From Drechslerella dactyloides (lineage: Eukaryota; Ascomycota; Orbiliomycetes; Orbiliales; Orbiliaceae): DNA of 64,000 nt. This document shows, in pieces, positions 1 through 11,159 of this stretch (within the stretch, counting starts at the first letter, position 1; each line of letters begins with the position of its first letter). A model generated the notes under the pieces. The model did no database searches. It saw only the letters and a list, made by a program, of their open reading frames with translations, and was not told the origin of the DNA. The stretch lies in the NCBI GenBank assembly GCA_020064725.1, contig JAGTWJ010000017.1:4836001-4900000 (forward strand), read 5' to 3'. Position numbers and translations under genes: made by a program.

Positions 1-2777
1 AGGAACGGAAATAAAAGAAATCTGGAAGGTGAGACGGACACCGAACGGCACGGCGCAGATGAATGGAGCAAACAGCAGCCTCAAGAGAACACAAGTCGCA
101 AGCGCCGCAAACAACATTCGTCTGGCGCAGCAGCAACAGCAGCGATAGAAGACCAATCTATCGGTCTTCCCATATATTCTGGCTCTCTGGAGACTTCAGA
201 AACCGTCGTTGACTCCATTCCACCTGAAGATCACGCGGACGAACCAACCGAGACAGCTGGGTTGTTGCCTCCCAGGAGGAAGCGGGACACAGCCAAGACG
301 CCAATTATTTCGGGCAGCAATTCAGGCACTCGGCGGAGGAAATCGGTGAGCACTCGGCAGCAGGGTGCGCAATCGGATGGACGACTCTGCTTGTCCTCGG
401 ATTCAGCATTCGTAGAAACGAGCCCTTACTTTTCGCAACCAACGCTAGCGACTCGAAGATCATCGCGGTCGAGGACAAAAACGCTCTTATCTATACCTGC
501 ATCCAGCGATATGATTGTTCCTGGCACGCCCGAGATACAGCGACAGACGGACCGCATGTATGGGCTCGGCACCGAAGATGAGCCTCAACACGGCACCGAT
601 GACTTGGGTCCAGATAGCGGCGAGCTGGCTGCTGCCGAGCCAGGGGGCCAGTCAGCCGATAAAGCGCCGGTTGGGTCTTCTATAGCCCCTTCCCACCTTT
701 CATCGCCAGCAGAAATGCCACTCGTGGGTTCTCGCCGCGGCGCCAAGAGCGTAAAGCAGGAACCCGATCCCGAATTATATAAAGATTTCGACTTTCGCGA
801 ATATACCAGATATGTCTTCAGCAAGGATAAGGGCACCGTGTCTGTCGAGCAGGCTCTAGAAAACATTCGGAATCATGGAAAGTGGGATGTGTCCAGCGCT
901 GTTGAAGGCCAGTCCAAAAAGCTGGACTCGAACGCTTCAACTGGGACAACTATCGAACACTCAAGCGCAGCCGTTGAGGAGTTGACCAAAGCCCCTGAGG
1001 ACCCAAAAGACGGCGAACAGCACCAAAAGTCAAAGCATAAAAAGCGAAAATCGAAGCGGGAAGACGGCAAAGAGAAATCGAAAGACGAGAAACGGAAAAA
1101 GAAGAAGAAGAGAAAGGAAAGTGATAGCAAGGATGGGACGGAACACACAGAAGGAGCAGATACAGATGGAAAAAAGAAGCGGCATCATCGAAAGGAACGA
1201 AAACATGATGGTGATCATGAAGAGAAACGCAGCAAGCACAAGGAGCGAAAACGAGAACGGGAAAGGCTGAAAGGAACGGAACGGGCGCAACAAGAGGAGA
1301 CTGAGCATCTGCCAGAGGCCCCTAATGTTGGCACGGAAGCTTCGATCAACCCTCATGATCGAGAATCCGACCCAGGCGATGAAACTCCTGTGGCAATGCC
1401 CACGGAGTCTTCGGCCTTGGAGCCAAATACTAGGGGTCGCAAAGCCACCGCTTCCAAAGCAAAAAAATCTTCAAAGGAGGCTTCAACCTCTCGGATTACT
1501 GTTGCTGTCCCAGCTCCAGGAGATGGGTACTCTACTTTTCGCGACGAGGATTTGGTGTAGTTTTGCATGCTAACGAGTCGTATAGGGGGCAGATTGTTGA
1601 TGAAACGCCAGTAGCTGATGAAGTTGAAGAACCCGATGTAGCCCTAGCTGAGAATCGCCGGCCCCGAAAGAGACGCGTACAGGAGACCGCAGCGATCGAC
1701 TCCAAGAAAGCCAGGGTCGTTAGCGTGGCATCCGCAGAAATTGAAGGCTCCGAGATCGTTGAGCATGATGAACAGTCGAACGACGTGGATCTGGAAGATG
1801 AGGTTCAACAAACCGAACATTCGCTCTCGGAAGAGATTGAGGTCACGGAGATAAAAAGAACCTCCAGGAAGAGAGCACAAAGCAGCACTAGACTCAAGTC
1901 ACTATCGGCATCTCCCTCCAAGAGGATCCCAGCCGGTACTTCCATAATCGTGCCACCACCTCTAGATGCGCCGCGGTTCGGGCTGATACAGGAGGAAGTG
2001 AGGGATAATCCGGTACGTAAAAGCTATGCGTACTCCGCCTTGGAGCACGCGAAACTATATGACTCGGCCTTCTGAACTAACAATACATAGTACCATTTGC
2101 TCGTAGCTGTAATTTTCCTCCAGAAAACCAAAGGCTCATCGGCTATCCCGGTGTTCCGGGACTTTATCAGCAAATGGCCGACTCCGGCTGAACTCCTTTC
2201 CAACGGGTCGGAGGAAGAGGTGAAAAAGTGGTTTGTGCCGCTGGGCTTGCAAGCTACTCGGGCGAAGTCTGTGTGGAACATAGCCCGCCATTTTTCTCAA
2301 ATCAACCCTGATGACAGACTCCCCGGCCCGGACATATGGGTACCCAGAAGTGACTATGTGCCCGAGGATCCAACGGGGGCTAAGAGAAAATGGGGGTGCG
2401 TCATTGGGTCCATCCCGGGTTGCGGCAAATATGCAATCGACAGCTGGAGGATTTTCTGCATGAAGCCCGGCCAGGGCGGTTTCCTTGACGGGACAGTCGT
2501 CGGCAGCCGTAGGAGGCAGGAGATACCCACCGATGAGGAATCCTTACCGACGGTGCTCTATCCCTCGGAGTTCGCCCTGGGAGACGAAGAGTGGCGCAGA
2601 ATTCCGGTCGACGACCCCAAGTTGGACAAGGAGCTGAAGGCCTACGTCCAGTGGATGCACGCAAAGGACACAGCCGGCTTTGGCACACTAGCATCCGCAC
2701 TTCCGCTGAACGATCGTGATGCCGAGGGCGAGCCTGACGACTGGTTGGAACATGGAGCCTCCGCCTCATTCGTCTAG
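1..2777 (+). CDS. MBD4-like HhH-GPD DNA glycosylase (5' partial)
   Basis: The C-terminal 220 residues look like a helix-hairpin-helix GPD DNA glycosylase of the MBD4 type, which in that family removes thymine or uracil from mismatches in base-excision repair. The visible hairpin is SIPGCGKYAIDSWRIFCM at about 2407-2463; the Asp in AIDSW is the expected catalytic residue. Upstream is a long low-complexity region with a Lys/Arg/Glu-rich block (about 1020-1270), probably a disordered, nuclear-localising tail. The frame is open from base 1, so the start lies outside the window. I join 1-1526, 1586-2012 and 2091-2777; both introns (59 and 78 nt) keep phase, and the second has a GTACGT donor. An insertion of about 40 residues lies between the hairpin and the last helix (DDPKLDKELKAYVQWM). 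Domain call firm; substrate is inference from the family. Confidence 0.85.
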
Positions 2778-3628
2778 TGGTCTAGGTTGTTTTCTTTGGG
2801 TTTCTTCTCTCAATTTGTCACGCTGACAGTAGCTCCGCACATCGACTCGACAGCATCTTCTCGTCCGCCGGCATACGGATGCGATGTTCATCTCAACCAT
2901 GGAGGATGTTTTGCATTTCATTTGTTTAGAGCATTTTTGGAGGCGATTTTCTTGCATTCCGTTGAAGTATCCTCTTGTGATCCTACTTGAGTAGCTCTCC
3001 GTTTGATTGTTATATATATTCTTTATTTTCCCCCATTTCTCACCTTTCATGTACCGTGAGATGTGTAGTTTACGGTGGATTCATAATAACATCCGGTATG
3101 GATATTGATTGCAGAATGGTGGCATATCGTCGAGATGTTCATCCAATATACGTACACTCTTCCTGTTGGGTAATTCCCGATCCGGACCGCTCTGCAGATC
3201 CGGTCGAGCTAGAGATATCGCGGAACGGCTATTGCCCGTAGACACTTGCAGGGAAGAACGATGGCGGACTGGTCCCAGGAGCCAGGCACTGATCGAGGGA
3301 GGCCTCGCTCTCATCAAAGGGCTACCTGCGTATACGCGCATTGTCACAAGGTACATGCGCGAGAATGATCCGGGTACCCATGGCTGAAGCCTTGAGAATC
3401 AGATACCTGAGGCAGGGCCATGGGTGCTTGTCCGGACCTGCGGAGTCATGCATATACATGCACAGAGATGTATCGATGTATATATATGCAGGCACACGTC
3501 CAGACCTCCTCGCGCACCGGGTTTTAGACCTGCCAGGAGGCTAGCTCTAATGCATATATGCGGGTTAACGCCCTTGAAGACCTGGATCCCTTGACTTATT
3601 CTTTTTTTTATTCACAAAAGCCCACCTT

Positions 3629-3655
3629 ACGTCTAGGCACCCGAGCCCTAGACGT
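3629..3655. repeat. Perfect 9-bp inverted repeat (hairpin)
   Basis: The arms are ACGTCTAGG at 3629-3637 and CCTAGACGT at 3647-3655, separated by 9 bases. It is a perfect palindrome able to form a stem-loop or be read as a dyad binding site. It lies in non-coding DNA about 850 bp after the glycosylase stop and 2.8 kb before the next gene, so no function can be assigned. Confidence 0.6.
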
Positions 3656-6315
3656 CTCTTTTTCCTGAGGTATAACCGGTGTGGGGGCGTGCCATCACCA
3701 TCAATATATATATATCTCTTCATCAAATCACCCACTTGTCCTTCGGAGCAGATACCCCATCAGAGATATACTAAGAGTGAAGTCGCACGTTATTATCGAG
3801 CATTCGTTCACTCGTTTACATAGATAATCCACTGAAATTCTGAATAATTGCGATTCAATATCCTACCGTCCAGTATCGCGATATCGGGAATCGGATCAAT
3901 AATACCGCGGTGGCCTGGATATGAGATGTTCTATGTATAACTTTGGCATAGACGTGATATAGGTATAGCCTCAGGATGCCTGCCATCTGGTAGATACATA
4001 TATACGTCGTCGTTGCTATAATAAGAATAGATTATCTCAATTTTCCGGCATTGATTGTAGATATATCTGAAGATGATCAATCCAGATCGTAATGTGGCTC
4101 ATATAATCATACCCTAAATAGGTAGCGCTATAGCCCGATTCAATATGATGAAAGTCGTTTGAAGAAAGCAGATACCTGTATGCACATGAGTATTAATATG
4201 TACCAGCTCTTTCAGAGATTTTTGAGTGCAAGTTGGCCAATTGGTCTGATGCCTAATCTTTTTCCCAGATATATTTCGATAATATTTCAGGTCGTCCATG
4301 AATATCCGTGGATTTGATGCCAATATCAGAAATTGACGCAGCTTGGCCCATCCGAAGAACCATATTACTAGCCACTACTGATCAAGATGAGCCTTCAGCG
4401 ACGGCATCATATCCGCAAATGATAATACATGGCTTACAATACTTCTTTAGATATCGAGCATCACGAATAGTGAATAATATATTACCTTAAGCTTGCTAAT
4501 CAAACACGAACAATCTGGAAATGCTAACTTTCAGAAACTCCTCCCACATATAATTTCAATTTGCATTTAGAGTGTTCTACCATACGCTTATACCTCTCAC
4601 AACCGCGCCTCTGCCCACCTCAATGACCTACGATTTCAGCTCGACGATCAACGGAAAAACATTGCATCCACAGAGTTTTGCGAAGCGGAGAAGCAACGTC
4701 CAGCTCGATAATCAGACCAAGACGGAAGATCTTTGATTGTTCTGGGCGCCAGTCTCTGTAGTTTGTTTGCCCGCGATACTCAGCCTGCTAGAGATCCGAA
4801 TCCTTGCAACTCCGCCTGGTAATTGAAAATATCAATCCGGAATATATCAGAGGTACCCTGCCATCTGGGGCCACGCTACTTGGCTTGGCCTTTATGATCG
4901 GGTAGTATTATATGTGTCCCCGGCTCGAGAGCCGTGTACGACGTAGGATGCATGTGTTGGCTGGATGGGGCCGTACATTCATTCTACTCCAAGTATCTGC
5001 CAGCCAAGAGTCTCCAAGACGGCCTTGACGCCAGATGAGCGCAGCGTTGCGACGAAGAGCCATTGCATTGACGCTTGCCGAAATCCGATTACGGCGAAAT
5101 CTAGCCTCTGCTGGATTGAAGTTTTCAATCTGCAGATTTGGTGTATGAATTCAACCGAGTTTTCATAGTGACGCTCTTCCTCCTTCGCAGCTTTGATATC
5201 TAAGTAGCTGTTGTGTTACCAAGAGCGAAATTGAAGATATCGCTCTTACCCGCTACAAAACGTTAGAATTGTGGCTAACGGTATCTCTTAGTTCTCATGC
5301 TTCTGTTGGCAATAGAGACGGATGCTACTATCAGACAAGCGTAAAATCGCTTTGTGAAACTAGAGGACTGTCTAACGCAACCAGCAAGTTAGTTTAGCTT
5401 AGCTAATGAAGTCTTTCATATGGGGACGAAGCCGGCCGCTGATAACGAAGCTCGGTATGCAAACCACGGACCGTCTCTCCATGGAAGGAGTGCTCCACCT
5501 CTTGTCTTAAATCTGGTTCATACCGGAAATCCAATGAGGACGCGCTTCTTGCAGGATGCATCATAATTACATACTTTACATTCAAGTATGCATGTTAGCA
5601 TACGTACGAGAACTCGAGAAGTACTGCGCTGAGTTCATATAGGGCGTGGTCGTCCTATTGGATGGATACACACCCTCGTTTGGAACAACTATCCGCAGTA
5701 CGCTGTACTGGGTACCAAACCCTTGAGGTTAATCGTCTTGGATGGAATTTTGTTCTCCCGACTGTGTTTTCATGGTGCCAAGAATGAGCGCTTCGCCAGG
5801 ATCCGGGTCGCACCGATATGGCCAGAATTCCACCAATTGGGAGCAACAAAAGCTGCTGGGGATGAGGCGAAGAGTGCTTGTTGCGAACAAGGTTTCCTTG
5901 ATCACCGACACCATCTTGGGCGACAGGGGTTTTTATCCGAAATGCACCTGGGGTTCGGCCCCATGTTCTCTCCAGCATGCATGCGCATCGTGCTCGCCCA
6001 GGACTTCCTCAAAACGTTCGTGTTGGATGCAGGTCACCGCTTCAACTCCACACCGACCTGGCGACGCGTGACTGGAGATCCTCGAAGTTTGAACCGTCCT
6101 TGTCCTTGATTGCTGGAAAGCTGGGTCAGAAAGAGAAGCGCTTGGCGCTCGACAGTCGACAGGCGTTTGATGCAACCGCGGAGAAAATGGTAGCCGTCCC
6201 CCGCAAATCCTGTCAGTTGATTCCTCGGTATTGAATCTCTCTCAAGCAGGTCAGCGTGATGGTCCGAGCCGAGTATCTCCTCATGATGGTCGGCAGTATG
6301 AAAAACGAGGGATGA

Positions 6316-6321
6316 TATAAA
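6316..6321 (+). promoter_or_regulatory. TATA box of the polygalacturonase gene
   Basis: TATAAA (in GATATAAAG) lies 139 bp upstream of the start codon at 6460, followed by a C/T-containing leader. Spacing fits a fungal TATA-driven, inducible secreted-enzyme gene. No mapping data, so this is inference. Confidence 0.5.
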
Positions 6322-6459
6322 GAGGCCTTGAAGTCATTGAAACATCGATGGCTTTCAGAGCTTCTGACCATCAGCTTGGTGCGCTCCTCAGATCAGCCTC
6401 CTGGTGACAATTCCACTCCGAACATCTCTGTCTAGTTTCTCGTATCTCTTCTTGCGAGG

Positions 6460-8049
6460 ATGAAGTTCTCTCGGTTCACGACCCTGGCTGGAGCCATTGC
6501 CACTGCTCTTACAGCGGCGGTTCCGGACTACTCGGCGTTGGATGCGCTCGATAGCTCGCCGGCTGCCGCTACGATCGAGAAGAGATGGAAAAGCTCTGAG
6601 CATTGCAAGTTGTTCCCGAACTCCAGGTTCTGCTACCTCCACGACCCAGACAGGCATGTCGTCAAATATGTCAGACCGCACTTCTCTCATCGCAAGAAGG
6701 TCTACATCCGAGCCTCGGTGAATGAGGCAGATGATGTCTCCGACGAGTTTCTTCAGGGAATCAAGGATGCAAACAATGGCGGCACTCTCATGCTCGAGCA
6801 GCATAAGACATATGTCATTGGCAAGAAGCTCGATCTAACCTTTTTGAACAATATCCATGTCGAGCTCCTAGGCGAGATTCTGTTCACCAACAATATCACC
6901 TACTGGCAGAACAACTACTTCTACCATCCATTCCAGAAGTCAATCACTTTTTGGAAGTGGGGTGGCAAGGATATTCTCATCTACGGTAACGGCTACCTTA
7001 ACGGCAACGGTCAAGCATGGTACGACGGCTTTGCGGGTCTAGAAATTTTGGTACGTACAAGGTCTTCAGCTATCAGGGGCGTATACACGCAACATCCGCT
7101 GATTCTGGTAAACAAAATTTAGGACCCCAGTAACACTTACTACCGTCCCATTCTCTTTTACGCTGAGAATGCTACCAATCTTCGCATCGAGGGTATCGAA
7201 TTCCGGAACTCGCCATGCTGGACTAATTTTATCGTCACCTCTAAGAACGTCGAGTATGATAATATTATCATCGAAAACCATTCCAATAACAAGAACCTAC
7301 CTAAGAACACGGACGGGTTTGACTCCTACAATCTTGACGGAATCTCTTTCACCAATTCCTACATTGACATTGGGGATGATTGCTTCTCCCCGAAGCCGAA
7401 TACCTCCAATATTTTTGTGAAGAATCTGTGGTGCAACGGCACCCACGGTATCTCTATGGGCTCCATCGGCCAATATGCCGGCGTCAAGGATATTATCGAG
7501 AATGTCTACGTTGAGGATATCACTATGCTGAATGCCCAATGCGGCGCTAGGTTTGTCTCTCATCTTCAAGGAAAACCAGTGTAACAAAACTAATGGACGT
7601 ACCTGATATGTAGACTTAAGGCGTGGGCTGGCCCAACGGCTGGATACGGCTATATCCGCAACGTGACTTTCAAGAACTTCTACAACTACAATACCGATCA
7701 GCCCATTGTTCTTGACCAGTGCTACTTCAACATCGCCCCTGCGACTTGCGCTGCCTATCCATCGCGGGTTGACGTTTCTGATATCAACTTTATCAATTTT
7801 ACCGGTGAAAGTTCCGGTAAATATGGCAAGGTCGTTGTTGATCTCACTTGTTCTCCTGGTAAGTCTCCCAAGCTTTCTATACGATGGAGTTTCGTCTCTC
7901 TAACTCGGTGTGTAGGAGCTGTTTGCGAGAAAATTCATCTGGAGGATATTTATACCACCTCGCCGGCGGGTAGCCCATCCCTGGCCGTCTGCAAGAACAT
8001 CATTGGAGATGTTGGCATCCCATGCACCCCCGAAGGTTCCGCTCTGTAA
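6460..8049 (+). CDS. Exo-polygalacturonase, GH28, secreted
   Basis: This is a 465-residue glycoside hydrolase family 28 enzyme that releases galacturonic acid from polygalacturonan outside the cell. Residues 1-19 form a signal peptide (MKFSRFTTLAGAIATALTA). The GH28 signatures appear in order: NTDGFDSY with Asp261, GDDCFSPK with Asp282/Asp283, GTHGISMGS with His305, and R340-L-K342. The Cys-rich, N-glycosylation-rich sequence and the FSPKPNTSN stretch after the aspartates fit exo- rather than endo-acting enzymes. Exons: 6460-7050, 7123-7550, 7614-7858, 7916-8049, with introns of 72, 63 and 57 nt, all in phase; donors are GTACGT, GTTTGT and GTAAGT. It sits alone, flanked by gene-poor DNA, which suits a substrate-induced gene. 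Family call firm; exo specificity inferred from motifs. Confidence 0.93.
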
Positions 8050-9082
8050 ATTTCGAGCGGCAATGTCTGCCACGGATCCTGCAGATTGGGGCACAAATAC
8101 CGGGCGTGATCCCTGGGAAATTTAAGCTTACAGTACTGTAGTCGTTCTCTCAGACGTCCTATAGCGGTCGTGCAGATGGCACTAATAGAAAAGTTTCATT
8201 CTAGCTGGACGGCTGTGGTCAGATTGAGTTATCGTATAGAGCTAAGAAGTGATAGCTTACTGTCTATTTGCTGTATCTGCGCCGCTTTATATACCCATGT
8301 GCGTGTCAACGGGTGGCCTGCTCACTAAGGTTGTGACTTCATATTAGTGCTTGCAATCCGTTGAGTCAGTGCGGTGCACACATAGCAGTCAGTATTCTTG
8401 CGGCCAGGCCAGGCATGGCATCCATATTTCTTGAGTCGTTGCATATATCACAAGAGTAGAATCGGTTTGAACCCGTGCATTGGGAGCTCGATCATGAATC
8501 AGTCCCAGTGCAATAGAGTAATTTACATGGGATCGGTGGGCTGAGACAGAGGCGCAGCATAGAAGCGGAGATGGGGAATTGGTTGATCAATCAATAAGGC
8601 TTAGCTTATAGACCATGCTGGAGTTTCACGTACGTTGGATCAAAGGATGAATTAGGCCCACGATCCGTCGATCGCGCACCGCCTGTATAGGTTCAACTTC
8701 ACAATACATGCTATTCGGGTCGCGGGACAAACTACGGGCAGCGTATAGCGCTTCGTAACATGCGTGAGGATCCGAGGAAGACACAGACATGGGTAGGTAT
8801 ATTGGTAGTCCATGAGCGATATATGCATATGTCCAGCACACTAGCTTGGATGCGTATCCGAGGTATTAGTTGAATATATTTATATAGGTAGTTCATGCAT
8901 GCATGCATACATGTCCGCCAGCGCCCTCCCTCCAGATCACATAGCTACAGTCACATGTATCTGGATTCATAATCCTTAGTCTTCCTACCAAATCTTACGC
9001 AGTACAACTTCGACTCTTCTGTAGCTTTCGAAGGCTCGATTGCGGTTTTTTTTATTACCGTAATTCAACGCCATCTTTGAAT
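8050..9082. other. Intergenic, no gene seen
   Basis: About 1 kb after the polygalacturonase with only short ORFs. It contains a GCAT-type simple repeat around 8895-8912 and a stretch of AT-rich DNA at 8870-8890. Nothing functional could be recognised. Confidence 0.5.
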
Positions 9083-10849
9083 ATGATAATCTACATATGG
9101 GTCTTATGTATCCTCCAATTTGGGAGGACCATCGCTCTGAAGCTTCACCTGCCGCCTTCTAGCTCTATTTCGAGCCTGGGTTATCAAGCGTCCTATGTTT
9201 CGTTGGTCTCCAAGCCGGTCAGCTCGTCGAAGTGTAGTAAAGGTACTATATCCTAATTGACAAGCCTCACAAGCGAATCTACTAGAATTTCGAATCACTG
9301 ACGTGAAGCTCTCGTTGGTGTATATCCAGGTTCTGATGACCCGCTTTCGAACCCCGCTTTGCTCCAGTACCCCCGAAAACACTCCTCTCCAAGGAGCCTC
9401 GACGATGCATTAAACCCTGACCTGGGGGGGCCGGTGACCCCTGTTAACATGCCAATGGAGTTGCCAAAGACAGAATACAAAGATCGGCGATACCGCAGTC
9501 CTATAGGGTCTAGGTCCGGATTGGGCAACGGAAACGAAGAAAGCGATGACACTGCTAGCAACAGCGAAGATCCTAATGGTAGTAGTAATAAGGATAAGAG
9601 CAAACGCGAAGCTACACAGCTCGAAACTGCATGGTCGAGGTGCAAGAGACTGAAAGATAGAGGGCCGCTGGTAACGGAAGAGATGGCGGCGATGTACAAC
9701 CAGTTCTTGGAGTCCCTCGGCATTCCGGACTTTAAAAAACCTTTCGATTTCACTGACGGCGCGGGGGCGGGGGCTTCTACGACGAGAATGCTGATTATCT
9801 CTCGACCTATCACGAAGAACTTGATCAAAGTTTACAAAAGCAGCCGCCGTTCAAATATCTGGATAGATATGGTTGCGAGTACTGTGGGGTATTCGATGAT
9901 GCTGGGACGATTGCATGTCGACTCAAGGCTAGGTAAGTAAAATCACAGTAAATACATCTGTTGGTTCTATCCCGTTTGTGATAATTTAGTGAATGTCTCA
10001 AAGAGGTGAAACGCTAACAGCAGGTTGATCAAATATTATTTAATGTCGGTTTCGAAATGAAGTTCGAAATTTATGATTAACCCGGAAAATATCTTCCCAA
10101 ATCCACATCGCGAAACGGACAGTAAATCACAACCTGGTCTCTTTATGGCAGCACAAGGCAAATACTCTGCACCAGATTTACTTGTGCATGGCGCTGTAGA
10201 TAGACTACTTACCATACGCGACACCGATCTAGCATTGATCTGGATTTTCAGGGTTTGTGGACTAGAGATTCCAGGCAGATCTAGGGGTAGACAATCAACC
10301 AAGCGGCGGCTTGTCGACGTTTATATAGTTCTGAGAATGGTTATTGGGAGCCCCACAGACGCCGAAACGCTCAGAAACAATTGGGAGGCTGGATTCATTG
10401 CGGCCCCTTACATGACTGCTAGCATAGTCTGGCCTGTCCAACAACTGGTAAAAAATCCAAGGGGTACCTGGGAGCTTTGGACAATCGGAAAACCATTCCT
10501 GGTCCCAGGCAGATGTTTACAAGAAACGCTTCAGAAAAGATCGTTGCCATGCGAAGAGCTATTTTATAATCATGAATTTCGCGACTATTTAAATGATGCA
10601 ATCGGGAGAATATTTTGGAAATCCTGGGATCTGACGGATATTTCAACGATCAGTCATTTCTACCAAAATTACGGCGACTTTTTCGCACCCCGGTTTCACA
10701 AACTGGAGCCTAATAGGGCCTGGCAGAGGGCAACTAAGAATCGAACTAACGGCATTCGTTTCAGGCAGCAACAAAAAGGTCGTGATTGGCGGCCAGTATA
10801 CGATATATTACCAATTGTTGAAGGAACTCTTGAGGAATACAGCTATTGA
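9083..10849 (+). pseudogene. Broken unrecognised, possibly secreted protein gene
   Basis: I do not recognise the family. A start at 9083 gives a signal-peptide-like N-terminus (MIIYIWVLCILQFGRTIA) and a Ser-rich stretch to a possible donor at 9243. Coding resumes near 9309 in frame 2 (PGSDDPLSNPALLQYPRKH onward) and runs to a G-rich run at 9761-9773. There the protein-like reading jumps to frame 1 (FYDENADYLSTYHEELDQS, then GCEYCGVFDD). After a GTAAGT donor at 9933 and a CAG acceptor at 10023, the reading VDQILFNVGFEMKFEIYD is again frame 1 but ends in TAA at 10078. The long remaining frame (10061-10849) is frame 2. At least two indels are therefore needed to restore one protein. It could be a decaying gene or an assembly with homopolymer errors. 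The C-terminal half contains no motif I can name. Confidence 0.5.
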
Positions 10850-11159
10850 GCTAGCTTGGATCCATATGTCTTACTGACGCAACTGTAGAAGCTAAGCGAC
10901 ATAGTATAGTATCTGCACATCAAATAACTAAGTACTTCTTAAGTAGTTGTTTGCTTCCAATAGCTCTACCATTCTTTAAACTGTTTCGTCCGAATCATTT
11001 AAGTCGTATGGTTCTCTTGAAATTTCAAATATACTTGCGGGTAGAAAAAGATGCAGATTTCGCGACGACATTCTGATAGCGAGTGCTATCTCGAAGGGGA
11101 TACTTGTTGCATACTGTCTCGAATGGTGGGGGTCGGTTCGCCATATCGGTGGGTGATAT
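10850..11159. other. Convergent intergenic gap
   Basis: AT-rich 310-bp gap between the broken gene and the 3' end of the GH74 gene on the other strand; expected to hold both 3' UTRs. No gene seen. Confidence 0.5.

Larger units (their letters stand above)
2778..6459. other. Gene-free tract between glycosylase and polygalacturonase
   Basis: This 3.7 kb tract holds only short overlapping ORFs on both strands with no recognisable domain or splice-supported extension. The part from about 3600 to 4600 is AT-rich with many short tandem TA steps; the part around 5650-6110 is richer in G+C but its opposing ORFs look like chance. A 9-bp inverted repeat lies at 3629-3655. The last 150 bases are the promoter of the polygalacturonase gene. 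No tRNA-like or transposon-end structure was seen. Confidence 0.5.

Noticed and set aside
5655..6234. Several overlapping ORFs of 80-130 residues on both strands
   Set aside because: They overlap in many frames, show no domain, no splice extension and a composition that mirrors the opposite strand.
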